Source: Ramlibacter sp.
GTDB taxonomy: Bacteria > Pseudomonadota > Gammaproteobacteria > Burkholderiales > Burkholderiaceae_C
Direction of reading: 5' to 3'
Length of the DNA stretch: 32,463 bases
NCBI RefSeq assembly: GCF_028291745.1
Contig: NZ_JAQGNQ010000018.1
Coordinates: forward strand, 1 to 32,463
Shown here: one piece after another, positions 7,506 through 16,729 of the stretch
Position numbering within the stretch: the stretch's first letter is position 1
Layout: each line of letters starts with the position of its first letter
Translations under genes and position numbers: made by a program
Notes under the pieces: model-generated
Database searches by the model: none
What the model saw: the letters and a program-made list of their open reading frames with translations, nothing else
What the model was told of the DNA's origin: nothing

Positions 7506-8909
7506 ATGAGCAGACTGGTCGTCGTCTCCAACCGCATCGCGGACCCGCGCAAGACGGCGGCCGGCGGGCTCGCCGTGGCGCTGGCGGAGGTGTTGAACAA
7601 CACCGGTGGACTGTGGTTCGGCTGGAGCGGCAAGATCGTCGACGACACCGAAGTCGACGACGTGCACGTGGTGCAGGCCGGACCGGTGAAGCTGGCGATG
7701 GTCGACCTCTCGCAGGCGGACCACGACGCCTTCTACCTCGGATACTCGAACGGCGTGCTGTGGCCGGTGTTCCATTACCGGCTCGACCTGGCCGACTTCG
7801 ATGCCGGGTACATCGCGGGCTACCGGCGCGTGAACCAGCTGTTCGCACGCAAGCTGCTGCCCCTGCTGCGGCCGGACGACGTGCTGTGGGTGCACGACTA
7901 TCACCTGATCCCGTTGGCGGCGGAACTGCGGGCGCTCGGCTGCCAGCACCGCATCGGCTTCTTCCTGCACATCCCGCTGCCGCCGCCGCTGATGCTGGCC
8001 GCTATCCCCGGGCACGACTGGCTGGTGCGCGCGCTGTTCGCGTACGACCTGGTCGGCTTCCAGAGCCGGAGCGACCTCAAGCACTTCGGCGACTACGTCG
8101 AGACCGAGGCCCACGCGCAGCGCCTGGACGAGGACCGCTGGCGCGCCTTCGGCCGCACGGTGCACGCGGGCGCCTTCCCGATCGGCATCGACATCGAGGA
8201 ATTCAATGCGCTGGCCAACGGGCCCGAGGCGACCGAGATGTACGAGCGCATGAAGCGCGAGTACTACCGGCGCAAGCTGCTGGTGGGCGTGGACCGGCTG
8301 GACTATTCGAAGGGCCTGCCGCAGCGCATGCGCGCCTTCCGCGAATTCCTGACCAAGAACCCCGAACTGCGGGAGAGCGCAACGCTGATCCAGATCGCCT
8401 CGCCGAGCCGCGAGAACGTCAGCGCCTATACCGACATCCTGCACGAGCTGGAGAGCCTGTGCGGCTCCATCAACGGCAACTTCGGCGACCTCGAATGGAT
8501 GCCAGTGCGCTACATCCACCGCACGGTGGCGCGCGACCGCCTGCCCGGCCTGTACAAGGCCAGCCGCGTGGCGCTGGTCACGCCCTTGCGCGACGGCATG
8601 AACCTGGTCGCCAAGGAATACCTGGCCGCGCAGAACGAGGAGGACCCGGGCGTGCTGGTGCTCTCGCGCTTTGCCGGGGCGGCGGAGCAATTGAAGGAAG
8701 CGCTGCTGGTGAATCCCTACGACACCGAGGGCACCGCCGCAGCGATCCAGCTTGCCTTGCAGATGCCGCTGGAAGAACGCCGCCAGCGGCACCAGGCGCT
8801 GCTGCGCACCGTGCGCGAGTACGACGTGCACTGGTGGTGCGAGACCTTCCTCGATGCGCTGGCCGAGGCGCAGGCCGAGGAGAAGGGGACGTCGTGGTTG
8901 CGCTTGTAA
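7506..8909 (+). CDS. otsA: Trehalose-6-phosphate synthase (GT20)
   Basis: A 467-residue retaining glycosyltransferase of family GT20 starting [20 protein letters not shown]. It joins glucose from a nucleotide sugar to glucose 6-phosphate, giving trehalose 6-phosphate, the substrate of OtsB. Diagnostic segments: N-terminal VVSNR and GGLAVAL loop, WVHDYHLIP (His/Tyr block at ~129-136), GFFLHIPLP at 151-159, [12 protein letters not shown] at 261-272 (phosphate-contacting Arg263 and Lys269), and [14 protein letters not shown] at ~359-372. Length is normal for OtsA. The start ATG at 7506 is the only one giving the conserved N-terminus; a tiny ATG-AAA-TGA precedes it (7501-7509). Together with otsB and the GH15 gene it forms one plus-strand unit likely used for osmotic and desiccation protection; no stress-promoter element could be recognised. 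Confidence 0.95.
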   Translation: MSRLVVVSNRIADPRKTAAGGLAVALAEVLNNTGGLWFGWSGKIVDDTEVDDVHVVQAGPVKLAMVDLSQADHDAFYLGYSNGVLWPVFHYRLDLADFDAGYIAGYRRVNQLFARKLLPLLRPDDVLWVHDYHLIPLAAELRALGCQHRIGFFLHIPLPPPLMLAAIPGHDWLVRALFAYDLVGFQSRSDLKHFGDYVETEAHAQRLDEDRWRAFGRTVHAGAFPIGIDIEEFNALANGPEATEMYERMKREYYRRKLLVGVDRLDYSKGLPQRMRAFREFLTKNPELRESATLIQIASPSRENVSAYTDILHELESLCGSINGNFGDLEWMPVRYIHRTVARDRLPGLYKASRVALVTPLRDGMNLVAKEYLAAQNEEDPGVLVLSRFAGAAEQLKEALLVNPYDTEGTAAAIQLALQMPLEERRQRHQALLRTVREYDVHWWCETFLDALAEAQAEEKGTSWLRL

Positions 8910-8947
8910 GCTTGCTTTGCGAATTCGTTTTCGTGGACTAGGCTTTC

Positions 8948-9019
8948 GTAGGCTGGGCTGCCGAAGGCACCCCAGCCAGCGCTGGTTCGCTGGGGTGCGC
9001 TTCGCGCAGCCCAGCCTAC
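8948..9019. repeat. Long near-perfect intergenic hairpin (REP/MITE-like)
   Basis: GTAGGCTGGGCTGC (8948-8961) pairs perfectly with 9006-9019, followed inward by CGAAG/CTTCG (8962-8966 with 9000-9004) and GCACCCCAGC/GCTGGGGTGC (8967-8976 with 8989-8998). The 72-nt element thus folds into a stem of 29 pairs with only a 2-nt disturbance. It lies between the convergent otsA and OPT genes, ending 9 bp from the OPT stop, and probably serves both as transcription end. The GTAGGCTGGG motif is widespread as an intergenic repeat in proteobacteria. Confidence 0.85.
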
Positions 9020-9028
9020 AGGCCACCA

Positions 9029-10735
9029 TCAGAACACCGTCGTCAACAGGCCGGCAATTCCCAACCCCAACGCCGCCAGCGCATCCCCCGCGATCAGCCC
9101 GCCACCGAATAGCGAGGTCCCGCTCATGTCCTCGGGCAGCGCGCGATCCTTCTGCGTTCGCCGTTCGAGCAAGCTCGCCACCACCCCGCCCGCACCGAAC
9201 CAGCACGAGGTCGGCAGGTTGACGAAGCCCCCGAAGGACAGCGCATAGGGCGAGGGCAGCACCACCGCATCGAGCCAGAAGGCCCGCGGCTTGAGGATCT
9301 TGCGCGCGGCCTCGATCGCGAAGCCGATCGCCACGCCGACCAGGATGGCCGTGCGCTGGTACGGCTTGTCCGCAGTCAGCCCGCGCAGCACGCCCACGAA
9401 CTTGTACGTCATGGCGGAACCCCATGCCGCGGGTTGCTGGCCCGCCTTCATGACCGTCTGGTCCAGCGTCAGCACCGGGTAGGCCGCCATGAACAGGCGC
9501 GCGAACACCACTGCAAGCACCGCGCCCACGAGGACCCCGAGCACCTGGTAGCGAAACTGCAGCACGCGCGGCGTGCCCAGGCGCCAGCCGGTGGAGCGGT
9601 CCTGCTGCATGTCGCAGGCGACGCTGGTGGAGACCAGCAGGATGGCACCCGCCATGAGGCCGGCGCCGGGATCGGTCAGGCCCGCCAATGCCATCACCAC
9701 CACCGAGACCACGAAGGCCGACGAGATCGGATTGGAATCGCTCACGCCGGTGGAGATGCCGTTGACGAGCGCAAAGAGAAACACCAGCGCGACCCCGAGC
9801 GCCAGGAACAACAGCGGCTGGCGCAGCAGCACGTGGCCGGTAGCGAGCGTGGCCGCACCCCAGGCGATCACCCACAGCACGAGGCGGCCGCGGTGCACGC
9901 GCCGCCACGTGTCTTCATCGGGTGCCGCGCGCTGGCGCTCGCCCGCCAGCACCTGCCGGAAGATCAGCGCCAGGTCGACGATCGCCGCGCCCATGATGGT
10001 GCCCAGCGCGATCAGGAACATGATCTTGCGAAAGGGATCGCCCGGCTCCAGCCAGCCGATGGACACGAAGAAGGGTTGCAGCGCCACACCGAGCAGGCCG
10101 CCGATCACCGCCGGCACGCCGATGCGCGCGCCCACCACCATGCCCGCGCCGAAGGTCGAAGCCGAAGTCTCGATCGCGCCCAGCACGGCGAGGCGCGGCA
10201 CCAGCAGGCCCGCGGCGATGCCGCTGGCGACACCGGTCCCCAATTGCCGCACCGAGCGTTTCAGCAGGGTCGTGTCGGTCAGAGCGCGCAGGATGTTCGC
10301 CACTGCCAGGCCCGAGGGGAAGGCGAGGTGCAGCCGATCGACCAGCACCGGCGTGTACAGCATGCCGACGCCCACGCCGAACATGCCGATGCACACGAAA
10401 TAGGCGACCAGTTGCCATAGCGGCGGCTGCGGCAGCCCCATCCAAACCATCGCCTGCACCAGCACGCCCATGCCGCTCATGCTGGCGACGGACGCCGCGG
10501 CGGTCTGGATGTAGTTGGCGCCGTGCTTGCCTTCGCTGCCGTAGCCGGCGGTCACGGCCGATCCGAGCAAGCCGGCCAGCACCTGCCCGCCGACGAAGAA
10601 TCCGAGCGAGAAATTCATGTACGCCGCGGTGACGCCGGCCAGTGGCCCGAGCACCAGCATCCCGGTGGCGGCAAGCAGCAGGTGATAGGCCCAACTGCCC
10701 TGGGCAGGCAGCCAGCGCCAGCGCGGCGGCGTCAT
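9029..10735 (-). CDS. OPT-family oligopeptide/metal-chelate transporter
   Basis: A 568-residue, very hydrophobic inner-membrane protein starting MTPPRWRWLPAQGSW and predicted by eye to have more than a dozen membrane segments. Features of bacterial OPT/YSL transporters include the early GVTAAYMNFSLGFFVGGQVL segment, the STFGAGMVVGARIGVPAVIGG stretch, NGISTGVSDSNPISSAF in mid-protein, and a C-terminal GGFVNLPTSCWFGAGGVVAS. OPT members move oligopeptides, glutathione conjugates or metal complexes by proton symport; the substrate here is unknown. The reading frame extends 36 codons upstream, but that part is the GC-rich repeat at 10755-10837 translated into Gly/Pro low-complexity, so I start at the ATG in 10733-10735. 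It lies 108 bp downstream of the FAH-family hydrolase gene on the same strand. Confidence 0.88.
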   Translation of the reverse strand: MTPPRWRWLPAQGSWAYHLLLAATGMLVLGPLAGVTAAYMNFSLGFFVGGQVLAGLLGSAVTAGYGSEGKHGANYIQTAAASVASMSGMGVLVQAMVWMGLPQPPLWQLVAYFVCIGMFGVGVGMLYTPVLVDRLHLAFPSGLAVANILRALTDTTLLKRSVRQLGTGVASGIAAGLLVPRLAVLGAIETSASTFGAGMVVGARIGVPAVIGGLLGVALQPFFVSIGWLEPGDPFRKIMFLIALGTIMGAAIVDLALIFRQVLAGERQRAAPDEDTWRRVHRGRLVLWVIAWGAATLATGHVLLRQPLLFLALGVALVFLFALVNGISTGVSDSNPISSAFVVSVVVMALAGLTDPGAGLMAGAILLVSTSVACDMQQDRSTGWRLGTPRVLQFRYQVLGVLVGAVLAVVFARLFMAAYPVLTLDQTVMKAGQQPAAWGSAMTYKFVGVLRGLTADKPYQRTAILVGVAIGFAIEAARKILKPRAFWLDAVVLPSPYALSFGGFVNLPTSCWFGAGGVVASLLERRTQKDRALPEDMSGTSLFGGGLIAGDALAALGLGIAGLLTTVF

Positions 10736-10754
10736 GCCCGGAGTATGTCTTTCT

Positions 10755-10837
10755 CCTTCCCCCTTTGGGGGAAGGTCGGGATGGGGGCGCCCCGCCCCGA
10801 AGCGCCCCCACCCCAGCCCTCCCCCGGAGGGGGAGGG
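10755..10837. repeat. GC-rich double-hairpin intergenic repeat
   Basis: Two perfect 9-bp hairpins, CCTTCCCCC/GGGGGAAGG (10755-10763 with 10767-10775) and CCCTCCCCC/GGGGGAGGG (10817-10825 with 10829-10837), flank a third inverted pair (GATGGGGGCGC at 10780-10790 against 10802-10812). The element sits between the FAH-family and OPT genes and would be transcribed if they form one operon. Such C/G-tract palindromes are common multi-copy repeats in proteobacterial genomes. Confidence 0.8.
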
Positions 10838-10843
10838 AGCCAT

Positions 10844-11851
10844 TCAGGGCCCCACCACCTTCTGCTCGATCGCGCCGAACACGCTCTGTCCATCCCGTGC
10901 CTTCATCTCGATGCGGATCGTGTCGCCGAACTGCATGAAGGAGGTGGTGGGCTGGCCGTCCTGGATGGTTTCGATGGCGCGCTTTTCGGCGATGCAGCTG
11001 TAGCCCCTGGGCCAGTCGGTCTTGCCATCGGCATCCGTGACGCCCTTGTTGCTGACCGTGCCCGAGCCGACGATGCTGCCCGCGCGCACGTTGCGCGTCT
11101 TGGCGATGTGCGCGATCAGCTGGCCGAAGTGGAAGGTCATGTCGGGCCCGGCCTCGCACATGCCCACGCGCCGGCCGTTCCAGCTGCTTTGCAGCACCAG
11201 GTTCACGCGGCCGCCGTCCCAGGCCTCGCCCAGTTCGTCGGGGGTCACGGCCACCGGGCTGAAGGCGGTGGCCGGCTTGCTCTGGAAGAAGCCGAAGCCC
11301 TTGGCCAGCTCGCCGGGAATCAGGTTGCGCAGGCTCCAGTCGTTGGCCAGCATCAGCAGGCGAACGCCGTCCAGTGCCTGCTCGGGCAAGGCGCCCATGG
11401 GCACGTCCCCGGTCACCACGGTGATCTCGGCTTCGAAGTCGATGCCCCACTCCTCGCTCAGGAAGCGCGCCTCCTGCGTCGGCCCCAGGAAGTCGTCGCT
11501 GCCGCCCTGGTACATCAGCGGGTCTTCGTAGTAGCTTTGCGGGACTTCTGCCTTGCGCGCGGCCCGCACCAGCTCGACGTGGTTGATGTAGGCCGAGCCG
11601 TCCGCCCACTGGTAGGCCCGGGGCAGCGGCGCCATGCACTGCCGCGGATCGAAGGGGAAGGCATGCCGCCCCTTGCCGGCATTGACCGAGTCGAAAAGGT
11701 CCTGCAATTGCGGGGCAAGGTAGTTCCAGTCGTCCAGCGCCTGCTGCAATCGGCTGGCAATGCCGGTCGCATAATGGGCCGACTGCAGGTCGCGCGAGAC
11801 CACCACCAGTTGCCCGTCGCGCGAGCCATCCCTGTACGTCGCCAGCTTCAT
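10844..11851 (-). CDS. Fumarylacetoacetate hydrolase-family protein
   Basis: A 335-residue protein starting MKLATYRDGSRDGQLVVVSR. The N-terminal ~75 residues resemble the short N-terminal domain seen in bacterial FAH relatives, and the rest is the FAH fold: DFEAEITVVTGDVP carries the acidic metal ligands, NDWSLRNL and GFGFFQSKPATAFSP follow, and SIVGSGTVSNKG near residue ~260 is the conserved glycine-rich loop. Family members cleave fumarylacetoacetate (last step of tyrosine/homogentisate breakdown) or hydrolyse or decarboxylate related 2-oxo acids using Mg or Ca. No other tyrosine-pathway gene is in the window, so the substrate stays open. An upstream frame extension overlaps the divergent DUF3108 promoter region; the ATG at 11849-11851 gives the family N-terminus. 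Confidence 0.9.
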   Translation of the reverse strand: MKLATYRDGSRDGQLVVVSRDLQSAHYATGIASRLQQALDDWNYLAPQLQDLFDSVNAGKGRHAFPFDPRQCMAPLPRAYQWADGSAYINHVELVRAARKAEVPQSYYEDPLMYQGGSDDFLGPTQEARFLSEEWGIDFEAEITVVTGDVPMGALPEQALDGVRLLMLANDWSLRNLIPGELAKGFGFFQSKPATAFSPVAVTPDELGEAWDGGRVNLVLQSSWNGRRVGMCEAGPDMTFHFGQLIAHIAKTRNVRAGSIVGSGTVSNKGVTDADGKTDWPRGYSCIAEKRAIETIQDGQPTTSFMQFGDTIRIEMKARDGQSVFGAIEQKVVGP

Positions 11852-11958
11852 CGTGTCTGCCCTTGCGGATGGGATGCGCTGGAGCCCGCCGGGACCATGA
11901 CGCACGGTTGAATGAATTTGCCCAAACGGAATTCTATCGACGCCGCGGGGTACGCGGG

Positions 11959-12957
11959 ATGAAGCCGGCGCCGGCAGCACCCTGGCGGCGGCTTGCGCTG
12001 CTGGTGCTGCCCGTGTCGGCGGCGCACGTGGCTTTGCTGTCGCCCCCGCCGACCATCATGCAGCCGCTGTCGCAGTCCGCGTTGCGCTTCATCACGCGCA
12101 GCATGCAACTGCCCTCGCCCGCGCCCGTTGCACCGCCGCAGGAGGTGGCGATTGCAGCACGGCCTGCACTGCCCGCACCCGCCGCGCTGCCACGGCCTGC
12201 GCGCAGGGCCGTTCGTCCTGCCGCTATCCTGGCCGCAGCCACTGCGCCAGCGCCAGCGCCAGCGACAGATCGGGCTGCGCCCTCCGCGCCCGCGGCGACG
12301 CCCGCCGTCGCGCAGTCCTTCGCCATCCCCCCACCTGCGCGCCTGCACTACGAGGTGCTGGCCCAGGTCCACGGCGTGCCGGTCCAGGGCGAGGCGCACC
12401 TCGAGTGGCGCCACGACGGGCGGGAGTACGAGGCCCGGCTGGACATCGTCACTCCCGGGCTGCCCGCCCGCAGCCAGCGCAGCACAGGCCGCATCACGGC
12501 GCAGGGCCTGGCGCCCGGCTACTTTTCGGACAAGGCGCGCAACGAACAGGCCACGCATTTCGATCGGGACCATGAGCGCCTGGTCTTCAGCAACAACCGC
12601 CCGCAGGCCGCCCTGGCCGAGGGCATGCAGGATCGCCTGAGCGTCATCGTGCAGCTGTCGGCACTGTTGGCAGGCGACCCCGCGAAGTTTCCGGCCGGCA
12701 CGCGGATCGCCATCCCCACGGCCAGCACGCGCGAAGCGGGGACCTGGACCTTCGTCGTGGAAGGCGAGGAAGACCTGCAGCTGCCGGGCGGCGCGGTGCA
12801 CGCGCTGAAGGTGCAAAGACTGCTGCGCGGCGAGTACGACCAGCGCATGGAGCTGTGGCTCTCGCCGCAGATGGATTACGCCCCCGTGCGGCTGCGTCTG
12901 ACAAACCCGGACGGTGGGGCGGTTGACCAGCGCTGGGCATCAACCGACAGGGGCTGA
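11959..12957 (+). CDS. DUF3108 protein with N-terminal membrane anchor and Ala/Pro linker
   Basis: A 332-residue protein starting MKPAPAAPWRRLALLVLPVS. A single hydrophobic segment (residues ~10-27) acts as signal anchor or uncleaved signal; residues ~55-130 are an Ala/Pro-rich linker, including a hexanucleotide GCCAGC repeat near 12245-12265, and from about residue 135 the DUF3108 domain follows (ARLHYEVLAQVHGVPVQGEA, then RSTGRITAQGLAPGYFSD, and a closing YAPVRLRLTNPDGG). The domain is a predicted beta-rich periplasmic fold of unknown function, common in Burkholderiales. It is divergent from the FAH-family gene, with 107 bp between the starts. An upstream extension to 11863 exists, but the anchor directly after the chosen ATG supports 11959. 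Confidence 0.8.
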   Translation: MKPAPAAPWRRLALLVLPVSAAHVALLSPPPTIMQPLSQSALRFITRSMQLPSPAPVAPPQEVAIAARPALPAPAALPRPARRAVRPAAILAAATAPAPAPATDRAAPSAPAATPAVAQSFAIPPPARLHYEVLAQVHGVPVQGEAHLEWRHDGREYEARLDIVTPGLPARSQRSTGRITAQGLAPGYFSDKARNEQATHFDRDHERLVFSNNRPQAALAEGMQDRLSVIVQLSALLAGDPAKFPAGTRIAIPTASTREAGTWTFVVEGEEDLQLPGGAVHALKVQRLLRGEYDQRMELWLSPQMDYAPVRLRLTNPDGGAVDQRWASTDRG

Positions 12958-13078
12958 GTCCGCAGCGGCCTAAATTGCATCCATGGCCAATCCGGCCGGT
13001 CCCTGCGGCGAACCACTTTGAGTGCCACACTTGAATCGGAGCCTCCCGCAGCCAGCTATAGGCAAAAGGAACCAGATC

Positions 13079-13351
13079 ATGCAAATGCTTTATGACTCCG
13101 ATTCTTTCGTGGTGGTGCACTTGCAGGCCAACGAGCCCGGCGAGGGCGAAGCGCACCCCCCGCTGGTTCGGCATGGCTTCGAGATCGTCGACAAGCGCTC
13201 CAACAAGGAGGTCTACCTCGACGGCACCTGGGCCGACGCTTTCCAGCGCCAGATCAATGCCTGGCAGCTGAACACGCCCACACAGGAAGAGGTCGAAGAG
13301 ACCCTCGACGGGTACGCGGAGCTGGCGCAGAACCCGTTGGTGATCCACTGA
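13079..13351 (+). CDS. DUF3567 protein
   Basis: A 90-residue protein starting MQMLYDSDSFVVVHLQANEP, with the core RHGFEIVDKRSNKEVYLDG, AWADAFQRQ-like WADAFQRQINAWQ and the C-terminal NTPTQEEVEETLDGYAELAQ. This is a small, highly conserved betaproteobacterial family without a known function; it is predicted to be soluble and cytoplasmic. The start is well supported: AAAAGGA at 13064-13070 precedes the ATG by 8 nt. The longer frame from 13022 has no ribosome site and no conservation logic. A rho-independent terminator follows 24 bp downstream, so this is probably a one-gene transcript, with its promoter in the 120 bp after the DUF3108 stop. Confidence 0.87.
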   Translation: MQMLYDSDSFVVVHLQANEPGEGEAHPPLVRHGFEIVDKRSNKEVYLDGTWADAFQRQINAWQLNTPTQEEVEETLDGYAELAQNPLVIH

Positions 13352-13375
13352 GCCTGGCTGGCACGAGAAGGAAGG

Positions 13376-13401
13376 GCGCGGTCTCCGCGCTTTTGCTTTT
13401 T
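13376..13401 (+). terminator. Rho-independent terminator after the DUF3567 gene
   Basis: GCGCGG (13376-13381), a TCT loop and CCGCGC (13385-13390) form a perfect six-pair GC stem, followed by TTTTGCTTTTT (13391-13401). This is the only textbook intrinsic terminator I find in the window. Confidence 0.85.
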
Positions 13402-13467
13402 GTTGGGGCGGCTCTAGCACCTGTGCCCTGACGCAGGAGGCCCGCAGGCCGCCGTTACTATCGGCCC

Positions 13468-14211
13468 ATGCGCCTGCATCCTGCCTTTGCCTGTCTGTTG
13501 CTCGCGGCCTGCGCGGCTGCGACGCCCCTCCCCGATGTGTCCGGCGTGGATGCCTTGCTGCTGGGCGAACAGCACGACGCCAGCACGCAGCCGCCCCTGC
13601 AGCAGCGCTGGGTGGACACGCTGGCCCGCAGCGGCCGCCTCGGTGCGCTCACCCTCGAGATGGCCGACCGCGGCCACAGCACGGCGGGCCTGCCCTCCGC
13701 GGCCAGCGAGGAGCAGGTGCGCCAGGCCCTGGACTGGAACCGGCCCGGCGCCGGCTGGCCTTGGGAGCGCTATGCGCCGGCCATCATGACGGCCGTGCGG
13801 GCCGGCGTGCCGGTGCTGGGCGCGAACCTGCCGCGCGAGGAGCAGCGGGCGGCGATGAAGGATGACACGCTGGAAGTGCTGCTGGCGCCCGCCGCCCTGC
13901 ACGAGCAGGAGCAGGCGATCCGCCGCGGCCACTGCGACCTGCTGCCGGATCAGCAGGTGCTGCCGATGACGCGGGTGCAGATCGCCCGCGACCGCGCCAT
14001 GGCGCGGGCCATCGCCACGGCAGCCGTGCCCGGCAAGACCGTGGTGCTGATCGCCGGCGCCGGCCACGTCGCGCCGGAGCTCGGTGTGCCGCAGCACCTG
14101 CCGCGGCTCTTGGCCGCGCGCTCGCTGCTGCTGCCCGGCGAGGACACCGGCAAGGACTACTGCGCGGAGCTGCGCAAGTCCGCCCCAGGACGCACCATGG
14201 ACCAGCGATGA
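13468..14211 (+). CDS. ChaN-like lipoprotein (haem-binding uptake/Tiki superfamily)
   Basis: A 247-residue protein starting MRLHPAFACLLLAACAAATP. The signal peptide ends in a lipobox LAAC with Cys15 as the likely lipidated residue, so it should be a lipoprotein of the cell envelope. The ChaN domain shows VDALLLGEQHDASTQ (the conserved GE.H motif near residues 33-36), LTLEMADRG, and a C-terminal VVLIAGAGHVAPELGVPQHL. ChaN of Campylobacter binds a pair of haems cofacially and is proposed to act in iron uptake; related folds include metalloproteases, so a different role is possible. The stop overlaps the start of the MYG1-family gene by 4 bp (ATGA, 14208-14211), so the two are translationally coupled. 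No ribosome site is obvious. Confidence 0.85.
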   Translation: MRLHPAFACLLLAACAAATPLPDVSGVDALLLGEQHDASTQPPLQQRWVDTLARSGRLGALTLEMADRGHSTAGLPSAASEEQVRQALDWNRPGAGWPWERYAPAIMTAVRAGVPVLGANLPREEQRAAMKDDTLEVLLAPAALHEQEQAIRRGHCDLLPDQQVLPMTRVQIARDRAMARAIATAAVPGKTVVLIAGAGHVAPELGVPQHLPRLLAARSLLLPGEDTGKDYCAELRKSAPGRTMDQR

Positions 14212-15182
14212 CCACCCTGATCGCCACGCACAGTGGCTCCTTCCATGCGGACGACGTGTTCGGCGTCGCGGTGCTTGCCGCGCTGTATCCCGACCATCGC
14301 ATCGTGCGCACGCGCGACCCGCAGGAGATCGCGCCGGCGGATTTCGTGGTCGACGTGGGCGGGGTGTGGGATGCGGAGCGCGGCCGCTTCGACCACCACC
14401 AGCGCGGCTTCGGCGGTGCACGCATGCGCACCGAGGCCGACGGCAGCACCGCGCCCGCCGAGGGCTACGCCAGCGCCGGGCTGGTCTGGCGCGCGTTCGG
14501 CCTCGCGTATGTGCAGCGCTTTGCCGCGCAGATGGAATGCACGCTCGACGAGGCCGCGCTTTCGCAGGTCGCGGAAGATGTGGATGCTTCGCTCGTGCGC
14601 TATCTCGACCTGGTCGACACGGGCGCACAGGAAGTGGCGCCGGGGATCTTCGGCCTCTCCAGCCAGATCGCGCTGTTGAACAGCACCTGGCTGGAAGAAG
14701 CACCACTCGACCGCGCTGGCAGGGCGCACTTGCAGGTCGAGCGCTTCGGCGAGGCGATGGCGCTCGCGCGGCGGCTGCTCGATCGCTTCCTGCTGCGGCG
14801 CATCGGCCAAACGCTGGCCGCGGACAAGGTGCGTGCTTCGCAACGCCTGTTCGGCGGCCGCGTGCTGCACCTGGCGGACGGTGGCCTGCCATGGACGCGC
14901 GTCGTCGTGGAGGAAATGCCGGACGTGCTGCTGGTGGTCTATCCCGAGGAATCGTCGGGTCAGCACCAGATCCGCACGGTGCCGGTGACGCTCGGCTCCT
15001 TCGACTCGCGCATGGACCTGCCCGCCGCCTGGGCGGGCCTGCGCGAAGGGCAACTCGCTGGCGCGATCGGCGTGCCCGACGCGGTGTTCTGCCACTCCAA
15101 TCTGTTCATCGCGGGGGCGCGCAGCCTGGAGGGGGCGATGAGGATGGCGGGGATGGCGCTGGGGATCTCATCGCGGACTTAG
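14208..15182 (+). CDS. MYG1/UPF0160 family protein (DHH-like hydrolase)
   Basis: A 324-residue cytoplasmic protein starting MTTLIATHSGSFHADDVFGV. The N-terminal HSGSFHADD and the following VVDVGGVWDAERGRFDHHQR are the metal-binding segments of the MYG1 family (DHH-like phosphoesterase arrangement); QYIAL-type core segments appear as VSR-like DASLVRYLDLVD and SSQIALLNSTW, and the C-terminal domain contains VVYPEESSGQHQIRTVPV and a closing CHSNLFIAGARSLEGAMRMA. Eukaryotic MYG1 is a 3'-5' RNA exonuclease of mitochondria and nucleolus; bacterial members are little studied, so RNase activity here is inference. It is coupled to the ChaN-like gene by an ATGA overlap. The 3' end is followed 1 bp later by an inverted repeat that may stop transcription. 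Confidence 0.88.
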   Translation: MTTLIATHSGSFHADDVFGVAVLAALYPDHRIVRTRDPQEIAPADFVVDVGGVWDAERGRFDHHQRGFGGARMRTEADGSTAPAEGYASAGLVWRAFGLAYVQRFAAQMECTLDEAALSQVAEDVDASLVRYLDLVDTGAQEVAPGIFGLSSQIALLNSTWLEEAPLDRAGRAHLQVERFGEAMALARRLLDRFLLRRIGQTLAADKVRASQRLFGGRVLHLADGGLPWTRVVVEEMPDVLLVVYPEESSGQHQIRTVPVTLGSFDSRMDLPAAWAGLREGQLAGAIGVPDAVFCHSNLFIAGARSLEGAMRMAGMALGISSRT

Positions 15183-15183
15183 C

Positions 15184-15273
15184 AAGGATGTCATCCCGGG
15201 CTTGACCCGGGATCCACGACGGCGCTCGCACACCGCCGCCTGGATTGCGGGTCAAGCCCGCAATGACATCCTT
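15184..15273. repeat. Inverted pair of hairpin-forming 33-nt repeats
   Basis: The arms 15184-15216 and 15241-15273 are reverse complements at 29 of 33 positions. Each arm is itself a hairpin: TCCCGGG/CCCGGGA with a 5-nt loop on the left and TTGCGGG/CCCGCAA on the right. The four mismatches between arms are paired changes that keep both inner stems intact. The unit sits between the convergent MYG1 and aminotransferase genes and could work as a bidirectional stop. A related motif recurs around 28576 and 29207. Confidence 0.85.
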
Positions 15274-15313
15274 GGTGGACATCCCTCGTGGACATCCTTC
15301 GTGCACCTCCCTC
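15262..15313. repeat. Four imperfect 13-bp tandem units (GTGGACATCCYTC)
   Basis: Starting inside the right arm of the preceding element, AATGACATCCTTG (15262-15274), GTGGACATCCCTC (15275-15287), GTGGACATCCTTC (15288-15300) and GTGCACCTCCCTC (15301-15313) follow without gaps. The first unit is part of the palindrome, so the array probably arose by slippage from its edge. Confidence 0.7.
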
Positions 15314-15346
15314 GCGCGCCGCGCCCGTGACGCGGCCGCGCCGCTC

Positions 15347-16678
<1,332 letters not shown>

Positions 16679-16729
16679 CGGGATCTCCTGGAACGTGCCG
16701 CCATTTTGCGCCCTGCCACAATGAGGGGC

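Noticed and set aside
10736..10843. N-terminal extension of the OPT transporter
   Set aside because: It is the translated GC-rich palindrome and lacks any conserved OPT sequence.
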